This document shows, piece after piece, positions 54,870 to 64,000 of a stretch of DNA of 64,000 nt (its first letter is position 1; each line of letters starts with the position of its first letter). The position numbers and the translations under genes are program-made. A model generated the notes under the pieces. That model was not told where the DNA came from. It searched no databases and worked only from the letters and a program-made list of their open reading frames with translations. The stretch is from Microbacterium sp. SD291 (lineage in GTDB: Bacteria > Actinomycetota > Actinomycetes > Actinomycetales > Microbacteriaceae), in contig NZ_JADIJR010000003.1 in the NCBI RefSeq assembly GCF_017355365.1, forward strand, positions 123,532 to 187,531. The letters run 5' to 3'.

Positions 54870-55124
54870 TCAGCCCTTGTTCATTGGCGGGTACTGTTCG
54901 ATGGTCTGCGTGTCCAGATCTCCGGACACACGGAGTGCACGCCCGAAGGCACGGCGCCGCAATGCGGCATCCATGCACTCCTGTGTCGGATGGACCCACG
55001 CGCCGCGCCCCGGCAGGACGGCACGCTCGTCTGCGACGAGGATGTTGTCTTGGGCCACCACCCTGAGCAGGGCGGCGCGGGGAGCACGCGTGCGACAGCC
55101 GACGCACGTTCGTACGGGTTCCAT
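54870..55124 (-). CDS. YlxR-family protein
   Basis: 84 residues from the ATG at 55124. VRTCVGCRTRAPRAALLRVV contains the conserved C-x2-C and R residues. LPGRGAWVHPTQECMDAALR matches the GRGA(Y/W)-(V/L) segment. YlxR proteins are small RNA-binding or nucleoid-linked proteins found between nusA and infB. It lies 95 bases before infB and 62 bases after nusA. Confidence 0.93.
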   Translation of the reverse strand: MEPVRTCVGCRTRAPRAALLRVVAQDNILVADERAVLPGRGAWVHPTQECMDAALRRRAFGRALRVSGDLDTQTIEQYPPMNKG

Positions 55125-55186
55125 CTTACACCTGCGTTTCACCCCGACTCGCCCGCGCGTCGGGCGGGTCGGGTACCGGAATCCCG

Positions 55187-56170
55187 TCAGTCGAGGACGC
55201 TGTCGGGCTGGATGTCGATCTTCGCGCCCGTGAGCTTGGCGGCCAGACGCGCGTTCTGGCCCTCCTTGCCGATCGCGAGCGAGAGCTGGTAGTCCGGCAC
55301 GAGGGCGCGCACGGCCTTGGTGCCGGCGTCGAGGACGAAAGAGCTGGTGACCTTCGCCGGTGACAGCGCGTGGGCGACGAAGGTCGCGAGGTCGGGGTCG
55401 TGGTCGACGATGTCGATCTTCTCCCCCGCCAGCTCCTCGGTGACGGCGCGGACGCGACGGCCGAGCTCGCCGATGCAGGCGCCCTTGGCGTTGATGGACG
55501 GATCGTTCGCCTTGACGGCGATCTTCGTGCGGTGACCGGCTTCGCGCGCGAGCGCGACGATCTCGACCAGGCCGGCCGCGATCTCCGGGACCTCGAGTGC
55601 GAACAGCTTGCGGACGAGTCCGGGGTGCGTGCGCGAGACGGTGATCTGCGGCCCCTTCATGCCCTTGGCGACGCTGGTGACGTAGACGCGGATGCGCGAG
55701 CCGTGGGTGTACTCCTCGCCGGGAACCTGCTCCTCGGGCGGGAGGATGGCCTCGACGGAGCCGAGGTCGACGTGGATCATCCGCGGGTTCGGCCCCTGCT
55801 GGATGACGCCGGCGACGATGTCGCCTTCCTTGTCCTTGAAGTCGCCGAGCACGACGTCGTCGGCGATGTCCCGCAGGCGCTGGCTGATGACCTGCTTGGC
55901 GGCGAAAGCGGCGATCCGGCCGAAGTCGTCCGGCATGGCATCCTCTTCGCCGATGATGGCGCCCTCTTCGTCCCTGACGACCTGGAGCACGGCGACGTGG
56001 CCGGTCTTGCGGTCGAGGTCGACGCGGACGCCCCCCGGGGTGGTGCCGTCTGCTGCGACGTGCTTGGAGTAGGCGGTGAGGATGGCCTGCTCGATGATCG
56101 CGACGAGTTCGTCGAAGGGGATCGCCTTCTCCTTCTCGATCCCACGCAGAAGACTCAGTTCGATGTCCAT
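55187..56170 (-). CDS. nusA: transcription termination/antitermination factor NusA
   Basis: 327 residues, ATG start at 56170. N-terminal RNA polymerase-binding domain (1-130), S1 domain (about 135-200) with GDIVAGVIQQGPNPRMIHVDLG, then KH1 and KH2 (about 210-327): GLVRKLFALEVPEIAAGLVE, KANDPSINAKGACIG and YQLSLAIGKEGQNARLAAKL. The acidic C-terminal repeats of enteric NusA are absent, the normal actinobacterial form. rimP, usually just upstream, is not present: the next gene is divergent. Confidence 0.97.
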   Translation of the reverse strand: MDIELSLLRGIEKEKAIPFDELVAIIEQAILTAYSKHVAADGTTPGGVRVDLDRKTGHVAVLQVVRDEEGAIIGEEDAMPDDFGRIAAFAAKQVISQRLRDIADDVVLGDFKDKEGDIVAGVIQQGPNPRMIHVDLGSVEAILPPEEQVPGEEYTHGSRIRVYVTSVAKGMKGPQITVSRTHPGLVRKLFALEVPEIAAGLVEIVALAREAGHRTKIAVKANDPSINAKGACIGELGRRVRAVTEELAGEKIDIVDHDPDLATFVAHALSPAKVTSSFVLDAGTKAVRALVPDYQLSLAIGKEGQNARLAAKLTGAKIDIQPDSVLD

Positions 56171-56258
56171 GACGGCTCCCTATTCAGCTCTCGTCGCGCC
56201 TGTTCGCACGCGCGACATCCGTACAACGATACCGCAGCCGCCTCCGTGAGCGCCTATC

Positions 56259-57626
56259 GTGAGAGCCGTGAGCACATTCGACACGATCGTGATCGGCGCA
56301 GGCATGTCAGGCCTCACCAGTGCGCGGATGCTCGCGGACGCGGGGCACCGCGTCGTCGTTCTCGAGGCGCGCGACCGAATCGGTGGCCGGATGCACACAG
56401 ACCGTACCGCCGGGTTTCCCGTCGATCTCGGTGCGTCCTGGATCCACGGCATCGAGGGTTCGCCGCTGTGGGACCTCGTGCAGGCGCTCGGCATCCCGAC
56501 GATCGAGTACACCGTCGGCAGCTTCCAGGCCGGCGGTCGCCCGATGGAGCACTTCGACGGCGACGGCAGGAGGATGGATGCCGCAGCGGTCGCCCGCTGG
56601 ATCGGTGACGTCGAGCTGGCCGACCGGCTCCTCACCGCGGAGATCGCGGCTTCCGCCGACGGCGACAGCTACCTCGACGTCACCGAGCGCGCCCTCGACC
56701 GCTCGGGGCTCGACCCCGAGCGCATCGACGACGTCAGGGAGTTCTTCCGGCACCGCGTCGAGGAGCAGTGCGGCGCGTGGATCGGCGATCTCGACGCGCA
56801 CGGGCTGGATGAGGACGCGATCGACGGTGCCGAGGTCATCTTCCCGCGGGGCTACGACGAGATCCCGAAGCGGCTCGCGGCCGGCCTCGACGTGCGTCTC
56901 GACCATATGGCGGGTCTCGTCCGTCGCACCGACGGCGGCGTCGCCGTCTCGACCGACCACGGAGAGCTGACGGCCGCTCATGTCATCTTGACGGTGCCGC
57001 TCGGCGTGCTCAAGTCGGGATCGATCGCATTCGAGCCCCCGCTGCCCGACTCGTTCTCCGGCACCGTCGAGCGTCTCGGGATGGGCGTCTTCAACAAAGT
57101 CTTCCTGCAGTTCCCCGAGCGCTTCTGGTCGGAGGGCGACTACGTGCTCCGCGCCCTTGGCGAGGCGGGCGAGCACTGGCACTCCTGGTACGACGTGTCC
57201 GCGATCAGCGGGCGCCCGACGCTGCTGACGTTCGCCGCAGGGCCCTTCGGCAGTCGCGTGCAGGAACTCTCCGATGACGCGGTCGTCGCCGACGCCGTGA
57301 AGGCGCTGCGCGCGCTGTACGGCGACCGGGTCGGCGACCCTGCGGCGCACTGGATCACCCGCTGGGGCCTCGACCCGTATTCGCTCGGCTCATACTCGCA
57401 TCTGCCCATCGGGGCATCGCATCACGACCACGATGCTCTCGCAGGTCCCGTCGACGGCGTGCTGCACTTCGCAGGCGAGGCGACGTGGGGCGATGAGCCC
57501 GCGACCGTGGGCGCGGCGTTCGGCTCAGGGCACCGTGCGGCGGAGCGGATCCTGGATCGGCCGGTCGACCTCACGGCCTTCGCGGCTGCGATACTCGCGA
57601 GAGAAGCGGACGCCCAGGGCTCCTGA
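56259..57626 (+). CDS. flavin monoamine/polyamine oxidase-like protein
   Basis: 455 residues, GTG at 56259 (a GTG at 56268 is an alternative). The FAD Rossmann motif is VIGAGMSGLTSARMLADAGH, followed by VVLEARDRIGGR. The C-terminal FAD-contact segment is FAGEATWGDEPATVGAAFGSGH. NKVFLQFPERFW holds the conserved Lys that contacts the flavin in LSD1/polyamine oxidases. It is monocistronic, divergent from nusA. A polyamine substrate would fit the transporter at 25-29 kb, but there is no direct link. No signal peptide. Confidence 0.88.
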   Translation: MRAVSTFDTIVIGAGMSGLTSARMLADAGHRVVVLEARDRIGGRMHTDRTAGFPVDLGASWIHGIEGSPLWDLVQALGIPTIEYTVGSFQAGGRPMEHFDGDGRRMDAAAVARWIGDVELADRLLTAEIAASADGDSYLDVTERALDRSGLDPERIDDVREFFRHRVEEQCGAWIGDLDAHGLDEDAIDGAEVIFPRGYDEIPKRLAAGLDVRLDHMAGLVRRTDGGVAVSTDHGELTAAHVILTVPLGVLKSGSIAFEPPLPDSFSGTVERLGMGVFNKVFLQFPERFWSEGDYVLRALGEAGEHWHSWYDVSAISGRPTLLTFAAGPFGSRVQELSDDAVVADAVKALRALYGDRVGDPAAHWITRWGLDPYSLGSYSHLPIGASHHDHDALAGPVDGVLHFAGEATWGDEPATVGAAFGSGHRAAERILDRPVDLTAFAAAILAREADAQGS

Positions 57627-57668
57627 GCATCCGCTTCTTCGTCTCCGCGTTCTCCGCGTCAGGTGCGC

Positions 57669-59723
57669 TCAGGCGCGATATGCCTGCACGACCGCCGGCC
57701 GCGGTGCGTTCGGAACGTCACCGGGTGCGGTGGAGCCGTAGTCGGGGAAGAGCGAGTTCGGCGCCTCGAAGGTGCCGTCCTCACCGGGGTGCTGCACCGC
57801 GACGAAGACCAGCCCCTCCTTGTCGTGGATGACGGGGCCGCAGGTCTCGGCATCCCGCGGAACGGCGAGGAACTGCTGCACGTGGCCTCGCTCCGATCCG
57901 GTGAGCGGGACCTTGAACAGGCCGTCGGCGAGGCCGATCGTGCTCGGCGCTCCGTCGGTGGAGATCCAGAGGTTGCCCTCCGAGTCGAACGCCACGTTGT
58001 CAGGGCACGAGATCGGTGAGACGAGCTCCTTCGGGAAGCCGGCGAAGTACGCGTTCTCGAAGGTGGCGGGGTCGCCGCACAGCAGCAGGATGCTCCAGCC
58101 GAAGGTCGTGCCGCTGTGGCCGGCGGTCTCGGTGAGCTCCACCACGTGGCCGTAGCGGTTGCCGGTGACGGGGTTCACCTCGTCGACGGCGCTGCGCCGC
58201 GAGTTGTTGGTGAGTGCGACGTAGACCTTGCCGGTGACCGGGTTCGGCTCGACGTCCTCCGGGCGGTCCATCTTGGTCGCGCCGACGGCGTCGGCCGCGA
58301 GACGGGTGTAGACGAGCACCTGCTCGGTCGTGAAGCCGGGGACGACGCTCTTGCCGCCCTTGGTCAGCGCGACCCAGGTGCCGGTGCCGTCGAACGCGCC
58401 GTCGGCGGGCAGCGCACCGGTTCCGGTGATCTCCGCGACCGGCGAGTTGCCGCTGAACTTCGCGACGTACAGGTCGCCCTCGCTCAGCAGGCCCAGGTTC
58501 TTCTTGCGGGAACCGGAGATGCGGTTCTTCGACACGAATTTGTACAGGTAGTCGTTGCGCTCGTCGTCACCCATGTACGCGACGACGTGTCCGTCGGAAG
58601 CCACGTGGACGTTCGCACCCTCGTGCTTGAACCGGCCCATCGCGGTGTGCTTGCGCGGCGTGGAGGTCGGGTCCTGAGGGTCGATCTCGACGATGTAGCC
58701 GAAGCGGTTCGGCTCGTTCACGAAGTCGGCGTCGTGAGCGTCGAAGCGCGGGTCGTAGGTCTCCCACCCGGTCGACGTGGACGTCGTGCTCGTGCTCGAG
58801 TAGCGCTTCTGCTCAGCGGTGTCGGCCGCCCAGGCGAAGTATCCGTTGAAATTCTCCTCGCCTGAGAGGATGGTGCCCCACGGCGTGGTGCCGCCCGCGC
58901 AGTTGCCGAGCGTTCCGTGGACCCAGCGGCCCTCGGGGTCGGCGGCGGTCTTGACGAGATCGGAGCCCGCTGCGGGTCCCGTCAGCTCGAACACCGTCTC
59001 GACCGTGATGCGGCGGTTCCGGCGCCCGTCGACGACGTACGACCACGGCTCGCCGACCTCGCCGCGGGAGATGTCGACGACCGACATGCCCTGGGCGGCC
59101 TTGTAGATGTCACCACGGCGGCGCAGCTCTGCGGCATCCGTGGTCGCCGGGAACATGATGTTCGGGTTGACGTACTCGTGGTTGTTCACGAGCACGCCGG
59201 TCTTGCCGCTCGGGTCTGCGACGATGTCGAGGTAGTCGCAGTTGTAGCCGAACTGCTCCGCCTGCGCCTCGGGCGTCTGCGCGGCGAGCGAGAAGGCGGG
59301 CGTGCGCGAGAAGAGCGGGTCGCCCCAGCGGATGATCGGCTTCCAGGTGTAGCCGTCGGGGACGGTGATCGCGTCGATGTCCGCTGCCACCGGCTTGATC
59401 GCGCCGAAGGCGAGGCCGGCCCTGCCGGGCTTGCCGAGGGAGACTCCGAGGTCTCCGGCGGCGCCGGCCCCGGGGGTGGAGAGGGGCGCTTCGCGTCCGG
59501 CGCCGACGGCGATCGCCACGGCCGCGGCGGCACCGAGGCCGAACAGGGCACGGCGCGAGAACACCGCGGAGGCGATCGAACGGAAATCGGGGTTGGCGGA
59601 AGTGTTGCATTCCGGCCCAAGACACGCGTTCGCGCACTTGAGTTCGCAGGTGACGGCCGAGCGCTTGCCGCGCACGTGATCGGCCATCGGAAGCGGGCGT
59701 CGGATGTTGTCTGCCAGTGTCAT
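57669..59723 (-). CDS. phoX: PhoX-family alkaline phosphatase
   Basis: 684 residues from the ATG at 59723. The DUF839/PhoX beta-propeller is preceded by a Cys-containing head (TCELKCANACLGPECNTSA) and a twin-arginine signal FSRRALFGLGAAAAVAIAVG near residues 57-76. PhoX uses Fe and Ca to hydrolyse phosphomonoesters outside the membrane. LSGEENFNGYFAWA and RPEDVEPNPVTGKVYVALTN are typical. A candidate PHO box lies 48-76 bases upstream, inside the end of the LOG gene. Confidence 0.93.
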   Translation of the reverse strand: MTLADNIRRPLPMADHVRGKRSAVTCELKCANACLGPECNTSANPDFRSIASAVFSRRALFGLGAAAAVAIAVGAGREAPLSTPGAGAAGDLGVSLGKPGRAGLAFGAIKPVAADIDAITVPDGYTWKPIIRWGDPLFSRTPAFSLAAQTPEAQAEQFGYNCDYLDIVADPSGKTGVLVNNHEYVNPNIMFPATTDAAELRRRGDIYKAAQGMSVVDISRGEVGEPWSYVVDGRRNRRITVETVFELTGPAAGSDLVKTAADPEGRWVHGTLGNCAGGTTPWGTILSGEENFNGYFAWAADTAEQKRYSSTSTTSTSTGWETYDPRFDAHDADFVNEPNRFGYIVEIDPQDPTSTPRKHTAMGRFKHEGANVHVASDGHVVAYMGDDERNDYLYKFVSKNRISGSRKKNLGLLSEGDLYVAKFSGNSPVAEITGTGALPADGAFDGTGTWVALTKGGKSVVPGFTTEQVLVYTRLAADAVGATKMDRPEDVEPNPVTGKVYVALTNNSRRSAVDEVNPVTGNRYGHVVELTETAGHSGTTFGWSILLLCGDPATFENAYFAGFPKELVSPISCPDNVAFDSEGNLWISTDGAPSTIGLADGLFKVPLTGSERGHVQQFLAVPRDAETCGPVIHDKEGLVFVAVQHPGEDGTFEAPNSLFPDYGSTAPGDVPNAPRPAVVQAYRA

Positions 59724-59767
59724 CGGGTCCTCCTCGTCGGGATGCTGCGGAGGTCAGCTTCCTCGGA

Positions 59768-60847
59768 TCAGGTGACAGCAGGGTGAACGGCGGCTGAACC
59801 GCTCTCGTTGAGATCGGGAGCAGACGGAAGCTCGTTGATCGCGCCGATCAGCCGGAACAGGCTGCCGACCTGGCGCTGGTCGAGGTCGAGCACGAGCCGC
59901 GGCAGATCCAGGAGGTCCTCGTCCGCGCGCTCGGGGGCGAGCGGCGCCGAGCGCTCGATCCGCCCTGACTCGAGCATCGAGCCGAACCGCTCGTTCAGCG
60001 TGTCGAGCTCGTCGTCGGTCGGCGCGACCCGGATTCGGATCACCAGGGTGTCCCCCACCCACCGGAGCGAGTCGTAGTTCCGCCAGAATCCGGTGATCTC
60101 GGCGCGCGCGGCCTCGATCGAGTCGGTGATGACCACCCGGTCGAAGTCGCCGGCGGAGATGACGCCGGTCGGCGCGAGATCCTCGTCGATGAAGCGGCGC
60201 AGTCCCTGCCAGAAGGAGCCGCCCTTCGCGTCGAGGAGCGCGATCGGCATCGGCTCGGCCTTGCCGGTCTGCTGCAGGGTGAGCAGCTCGAACATCTCGT
60301 CGAGGGTGCCGAACCCGCCGGGGAGGCAGATGAATCCCCGCGACTCCTTCATGAGCATGAGCTTGCGCGTGAAGAAGTACTTCATCGCGACGACGTGATC
60401 GTTGCCGGCGACGAACGCGTTGGCCTTCTCCTCGAAAGGCAGGCGGATCGACACGCCGAGCGACCGCTCGGGGCCGGCGCCCTCGGCTGCGGCCTGCATG
60501 ATGCCGGGGCCTGCGCCCGTCACCACCATCCAGCCGTCGTCGGCGAGGGCTGCGGCGACGTCACGCGCCTGGATGTACAGCGGGTCGTCATGCCTGGTGC
60601 GGGCGGATCCGAAGACGGTCACCTTCGGCACGCCGCGGTACGGCGCGAACAGCCGGAAGGCGTCGCGCATCTCGGCGAGTGCCGCCGAGGCGATCTTCAG
60701 GTCGAGCCGGTCGGTGTCGTCCTCCCCGAGGAGGACGGCCGTGCGCAGCATCCGCATGATCAGCCGGCGATCCGAGTTCACGCCGGCGTCGTCGAGCACG
60801 GCGTTGATCTCTGCGCTGAGGGCCTCGGGCAGCTGTTCGTCTGTCAT
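59768..60847 (-). CDS. LOG/lysine-decarboxylase-like Rossmann family protein
   Basis: 359 residues from the ATG at 60847. The core (about 70-250) has VTVFGSARTRHDDPLY, VVTGAGPGIMQAAAEGA and the signature ICLPGGFGTLDEMFELLTL (PGG-x-GT-x2-E), as in cytokinin-riboside phosphoribohydrolases (LOG). It is longer than LOG by an N-terminal helical part and a C-terminal extension of about 110 residues. The substrate is unclear: nucleotide 5'-monophosphates are likely for this fold. Its last codons contain the phoX PHO-box repeats. Confidence 0.9.
   Translation of the reverse strand: MTDEQLPEALSAEINAVLDDAGVNSDRRLIMRMLRTAVLLGEDDTDRLDLKIASAALAEMRDAFRLFAPYRGVPKVTVFGSARTRHDDPLYIQARDVAAALADDGWMVVTGAGPGIMQAAAEGAGPERSLGVSIRLPFEEKANAFVAGNDHVVAMKYFFTRKLMLMKESRGFICLPGGFGTLDEMFELLTLQQTGKAEPMPIALLDAKGGSFWQGLRRFIDEDLAPTGVISAGDFDRVVITDSIEAARAEITGFWRNYDSLRWVGDTLVIRIRVAPTDDELDTLNERFGSMLESGRIERSAPLAPERADEDLLDLPRLVLDLDQRQVGSLFRLIGAINELPSAPDLNESGSAAVHPAVT
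59771..59799 (-). promoter_or_regulatory. phoX: candidate PHO box for phoX, inside the LOG coding end
   Basis: On the minus strand GTTCAGC, GTTCACC and TGTCACC occur in exact 11-base steps (units at 59793-59799, 59782-59788, 59771-59777), in the orientation of phoX. The layout matches actinobacterial PhoP boxes. The repeats encode the last residues of the LOG protein (SAAVHPAVT). The stop of that gene is directly beside the last unit. Confidence 0.65.
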
Positions 60848-60929
60848 GTCTCCAGCGTGTCACGCGACCCGGGTCGCGCGCCGCAACGCCGCGCTCCGCG
60901 GGTGGCGGGCGCGACGCTGCGTGCGGGAG

Positions 60930-62687
60930 TCAGCGGCGCGAGAGCCGCTCGATCGCATCGGCGACGGACAGTGTGTCTCGTTCGCCGGTGCTGCGATCCC
61001 AGAGCTCGACCTGGCCGTCTGCGGCTCCTCGTCCGACGATCACGATCTTCGGGACGCCGACGAGCTCGGCGTCGCCGAACTTGACGCCGGGCGAGACCTT
61101 GGGACGGTCGTCGTAGAGCACGTCGGCACCGGCTGCCTCGAGCTGGGCCGAGATGCTCTCGGCCACCTCGAACGCGACCTGGTCCCGGCCTGCCGCGACC
61201 ACGTGCACGTCGAAGGGCGCGACGGCAGCCGGCCAGATCAGGCCCTTGTCGTCGTTGTGGAGCTCGGCGATGATCGCGAGGATCCGGGTGACGCCGATAC
61301 CGTACGAGCCCATCGTCACGGTGACGAGCTTGCCGTTCTCGTCGAGCACCTTGAGCCCGAGGGTCTCGGCGAAGAAGCGGCCGAGCTGGAAGACGTGGCC
61401 GATCTCCATGCCGCGCGCCAGCTCCACGGGACCCGAGCCGTCCGGCGCCGGGTCTCCGGCGCGGACGTCGGCGATCTCGACGATGCCGTCTGCGAAGAAA
61501 TCGCGACCGGCGACGACCGAGTGCGCGTGCTTCTGATCGATGTTCGCGCCCGTGATCCAGGCGGTGCCCTCGCCGACGCGCGGGTCGACCAGGTAGCGGA
61601 TGCCGGTGGCCGATTCCTCGCCGAGGACGGCGCCGGTCGGCGACCAGGGACCGATGTAGCCCTTGACCAGCAGCGGGTTGTTCTCGAAGTCGTCCTCGGT
61701 CGCGGTCGACACCTCTGCGGGCGCGAAGGCGACCTCGGCGCGCTTCTCGTCGACGCCGCGGTCGCCGGGGATGCCGACGACGACCAGCTCTCGGGTGCCG
61801 TCCACGTGAGTCAGCGCCAGCACGACGTTCTTCAGCGTGTCGGCCGCCGTGTACTCGCCCTCGAGGTGGGTGTTGCAGTGCGCGACGAGCGTCTCGATCG
61901 TGGGCGTGTCCGGAGAGTCGAAGACGACGGGAGTCGCGTCGGCGTCGAACGGGATGGCCTCGGGTGCCGCGGTGGTGAAGGCCTCGACGTTCGCGGCGTA
62001 GCCGCCGTGCGAGCGCACGAAGGTGTCCTCGCCGACGGGGGTGGGGTGCAGGAACTCCTCGCTGCGGGCACCACCCATCAGGCCGTTGTCGGCGTTCACG
62101 ATCACGTACTCCAGGCCGAGGCGCTGGAAGATGCGCTCGTAGGCGTCGCGCTGAGCCTGGTAGCTGACCTCGAGCCCGGCATCCGAGGCGTCGAAGGAAT
62201 ACGCATCCTTCATCGTGAACTCGCGGCCGCGGAGCAGGCCTGCGCGAGGGCGTGCCTCGTCGCGGTACTTGTCCTGGATCTGGTAGATCGTGAGCGGCAG
62301 GTCCTTGTACGAGGAGTACAGGTCCTTCACGAGCAGCGTGAACATCTCCTCGTGCGTCGGGGCGAGGAGGTAGTCGGCGCCCTTGCGATCCTGCAGGCGG
62401 AAGATGCCGTCGCCGTAGGATTCCCAGCGCCCGGAGAGCTCGTACGGCTCGCGCGGGAGCAACGCGGGGAAGTGGACCTCCTGCGCACCGGCGTCGCCCA
62501 TCTCCTTGCGGATGATCGCCTCGATGCGCGCCTTGACCTTCAGGCCCAGCGGGAGCCAGGTGAAGACTCCCGGCGCAGCGCGGCGGATGTATCCGGCGCG
62601 GACCAGCAGACGGTGGCTGGTGACCTCTGCGTCGGCAGGGTCTTCACGGAGCGTGCGGAGGAAGAAGTTCGAGAGACGAGTGACCAC
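60930..62687 (-). CDS. proS: prolyl-tRNA synthetase
   Basis: 585 residues, GTG at 62687. It attaches proline to tRNA(Pro). Class II motif 2 is [20 protein letters not shown], and motif 3 is [12 protein letters not shown]. Between them lies the bacterial-type insertion (about 230-390), which edits Ala-tRNA(Pro) ([16 protein letters not shown] precedes it). A C-terminal anticodon-binding domain is present (about 490-585, [20 protein letters not shown]). It follows a PEP-mutase-like gene by 45 bases. Confidence 0.98.
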   Translation of the reverse strand: MVTRLSNFFLRTLREDPADAEVTSHRLLVRAGYIRRAAPGVFTWLPLGLKVKARIEAIIRKEMGDAGAQEVHFPALLPREPYELSGRWESYGDGIFRLQDRKGADYLLAPTHEEMFTLLVKDLYSSYKDLPLTIYQIQDKYRDEARPRAGLLRGREFTMKDAYSFDASDAGLEVSYQAQRDAYERIFQRLGLEYVIVNADNGLMGGARSEEFLHPTPVGEDTFVRSHGGYAANVEAFTTAAPEAIPFDADATPVVFDSPDTPTIETLVAHCNTHLEGEYTAADTLKNVVLALTHVDGTRELVVVGIPGDRGVDEKRAEVAFAPAEVSTATEDDFENNPLLVKGYIGPWSPTGAVLGEESATGIRYLVDPRVGEGTAWITGANIDQKHAHSVVAGRDFFADGIVEIADVRAGDPAPDGSGPVELARGMEIGHVFQLGRFFAETLGLKVLDENGKLVTVTMGSYGIGVTRILAIIAELHNDDKGLIWPAAVAPFDVHVVAAGRDQVAFEVAESISAQLEAAGADVLYDDRPKVSPGVKFGDAELVGVPKIVIVGRGAADGQVELWDRSTGERDTLSVADAIERLSRR

Positions 62688-62732
62688 GGGCCAAGTCTAG
62701 TGAACCGTGATCACCCGCCTTCGCGGGCCTGG

Positions 62733-63503
62733 TCAGTTGAGCGCGGGGAGTCCGGTCGGGATGACGCCGCCTGCGTACAGGTCTCCGGCGAGCTCCTGCA
62801 GCGCCGCCAGGGCGACGCGCTGGGGAAGCGGACCGTAGGAGATGCGGGCGACACCGAGCTTCTCGTAGTCGGAGGCGGCCAGGGCGCCGGGCAGGCCGAT
62901 CACGCTGATCTTGCGCTCTCCGATGCCCTCGACGAGCTGGCGCGTGACGTTCATGTCGAGAGTGCCCGGCACGAAGACGCAGGTCGCGCCGGCGTCGAGG
63001 TAGGCGCGGCCGCGCTGGATCGCATCGGCGATGCTCTCCTTCACCGGGCGCGCACCGGCGCGGACGAAGGCGTCGGTGCGGGCGTTGAGCGCGAACGGCA
63101 CGCCCTCTGCGGCAGCGGCCTTCACGATCGCCTCGACCGCAGCGACCGACTCGTCGAGCGGCTTGAGACGGTCTTCGACGTTGGCGCCGACGACGCCGGC
63201 GGCGATCGCGAGGCGGGTCGTCTCCCCCGCGTCGTCGTAGCCATCGTCCAGATCGGCGGTGACGGGCACGGAGACTGATGCCGCGATACGGCCGATCATG
63301 TCGATCATGACGTCGCGCGGGATCGCGCCGTCCTTGTATCCGAACGATGCGGCGATACCGTGACCGGCCGTGGCGATGGCCTTTGTCTCGGGCAATGCCG
63401 CGACCGCGCGTGCGGTGACGACGTCCCACACGTTCACGACGCGGAGGATCTGCGGTGCTTCGTAGAGTCCGACGAGGGTCTTGGCCTTGGATGCACTGGT
63501 CAT
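62733..63503 (-). CDS. isocitrate lyase/PEP-mutase family protein
   Basis: 256 residues from the ATG at 63503. A TIM-barrel PEP-mutase-like enzyme: LRVVNVWDVVTARAVAAL, then VPVTADLDDGYDDAGETTRL with the metal-binding Asp residues, and NVEDRLKPLDE. The KKCGH loop of isocitrate lyases is not seen. Members act on alpha-oxo or alpha-hydroxy acids (PEP mutase, oxaloacetate or methylisocitrate cleavage). The exact reaction cannot be inferred. It leads the pair with proS on the minus strand. Confidence 0.88.
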   Translation of the reverse strand: MTSASKAKTLVGLYEAPQILRVVNVWDVVTARAVAALPETKAIATAGHGIAASFGYKDGAIPRDVMIDMIGRIAASVSVPVTADLDDGYDDAGETTRLAIAAGVVGANVEDRLKPLDESVAAVEAIVKAAAAEGVPFALNARTDAFVRAGARPVKESIADAIQRGRAYLDAGATCVFVPGTLDMNVTRQLVEGIGERKISVIGLPGALAASDYEKLGVARISYGPLPQRVALAALQELAGDLYAGGVIPTGLPALN

Positions 63504-63630
63504 GACTCCACGCTAGCCCGAGAGCGGATGGCCGGGGCAGGATTCATGTCTCGAGGACGCACCTCGCGGATCCCGTCGGCGTGCCGCCCTGTGGTTTCCT
63601 CAGCCTCCCCGCGTTCGTCCGCCTCCCGGG

Positions 63631-64000
63631 TCAGAAGGGTGGTGGGGTGTCGTCTTCGGTGAAGGTGACGGTGTTCGGGGGTGGCGGCCGGTCGATGTAG
63701 ACCTTGCCGGTGGGGCTGGTCCAGGCGAACACCCCGGCTTCGACCTGTTCGACCTGCCACGGGGAGTGGTGCTTCAAGACGTGGTGCCTGCGGCAGAGGT
63801 CGCCGAGGTTCGTGTCTTTGGTGGGGCCGCCGTGGGCGGCATCGTGGGTGTGGTCGAGGTCACAGCCGGCGGCGGGGTATCCGCAGGTCGGGAACCGGCA
63901 CCGCTGATCCCGCGCCCGCAGCAACCGTCGCAGGTGCGCGGACGGCCGATACCGGTCCACCGCGAGCAGCGCCCCGGTGATCGGGTGGGTGAGCAGCCGA
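63631..64000 (-). CDS. DUF222/HNH endonuclease, C-terminal part (5' cut by window edge)
   Basis: About 123 residues are visible and the frame continues past 64000. CRFPTCGYPAAGCDLDHTHDAAHGG, then NLGDLCRRHHVLKH, forms the HNH motif with two Cys-x2-Cys-like pairs, typical of the DUF222-HNH proteins that many actinobacteria carry in several copies. The catalytic His lies in DLDHTHD. A tail of about 35 residues (TGKVYIDRPPPPNT...) follows. Role unknown, possibly linked to mobile elements or defence, though no such neighbours are in view. Confidence 0.85.
   Translation of the reverse strand, partial: RLLTHPITGALLAVDRYRPSAHLRRLLRARDQRCRFPTCGYPAAGCDLDHTHDAAHGGPTKDTNLGDLCRRHHVLKHHSPWQVEQVEAGVFAWTSPTGKVYIDRPPPPNTVTFTEDDTPPPF

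Noticed and set aside
52510..55233. 907-codon open frame opposite infB
   Set aside because: Low-complexity antisense of the Pro/Ala/Gly linker and GTPase codons, with no family features.

Overview
The window is high-GC actinobacterial chromosome, most likely from Microbacteriaceae and possibly Microbacterium. The grounds are many GTG and TTG starts, an IF-2 with a long Pro/Ala/Gly N-terminus, a short NusA without the C-terminal acidic repeats, DUF5302, AbiEi-like/DUF559 and DUF222-HNH proteins, and EfeUOB iron uptake. I assigned the genus from gene content alone. About 58 protein genes fill the window. I see no rRNA, tRNA, CRISPR array or insertion sequence.

Layout. Positions 1-5 kb carry dapB (cut by the left edge), a histidine phosphatase, an aldo/keto-reductase-fold protein that has lost its catalytic residues, and pnp. 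Positions 5-8 kb carry a glycosyltransferase fused to an SGNH hydrolase, a DedA protein and a DUF5302 protein. At 8-11.7 kb lie dicarboxylate transporter dctA and its divergent two-component system. At 11.7-15.8 kb is a flavin redox group (luciferase-like monooxygenase, FMN reductase, FAD oxidase, NmrA-like protein). An acyltransferase, efeB-efeO-efeU under a likely DtxR box, a 2-oxoglutarate-type oxygenase and a truncated GntR follow, up to 22.2 kb. Then come rpsO, an MFS exporter, YceI and FKBP. A polyamine-type ABC transporter lies at 25.4-29.5 kb, divergent from a GntR regulator and a free Cache-domain protein. Next are PrsW, an FAH-family enzyme, aspA, a phosphodiesterase, pit with a small membrane protein, and oligopeptidase B.

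A DUF559 nuclease-like gene at 40.3-41.1 kb sits between two copies of the same nested palindrome. After it come pfkA, a SNF2 helicase and a truB-to-ribF operon. mutY meets a LuxR regulator tail to tail, and the nusA-ylxR-infB-rbfA operon follows. The right end holds a flavin amine oxidase, phoX, a LOG-family protein, proS, a PEP-mutase-like protein and the end of an HNH endonuclease.

Regulatory themes. Iron: efeUOB has a DtxR/IdeR-like operator. Phosphate: 11-bp-periodic GTTCACC-type repeats lie upstream of phoX, where they overlap the last codons of the preceding gene, and between pit and oligopeptidase B. A weaker set lies before the glycosyltransferase. C4-dicarboxylates: dctA with its sensor and regulator, plus aspA (aspartate to fumarate). 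The strongest candidates for something undescribed are the palindrome-flanked DUF559 gene and the pairing of a GntR regulator that has a weakened ligand domain with a soluble Cache protein.
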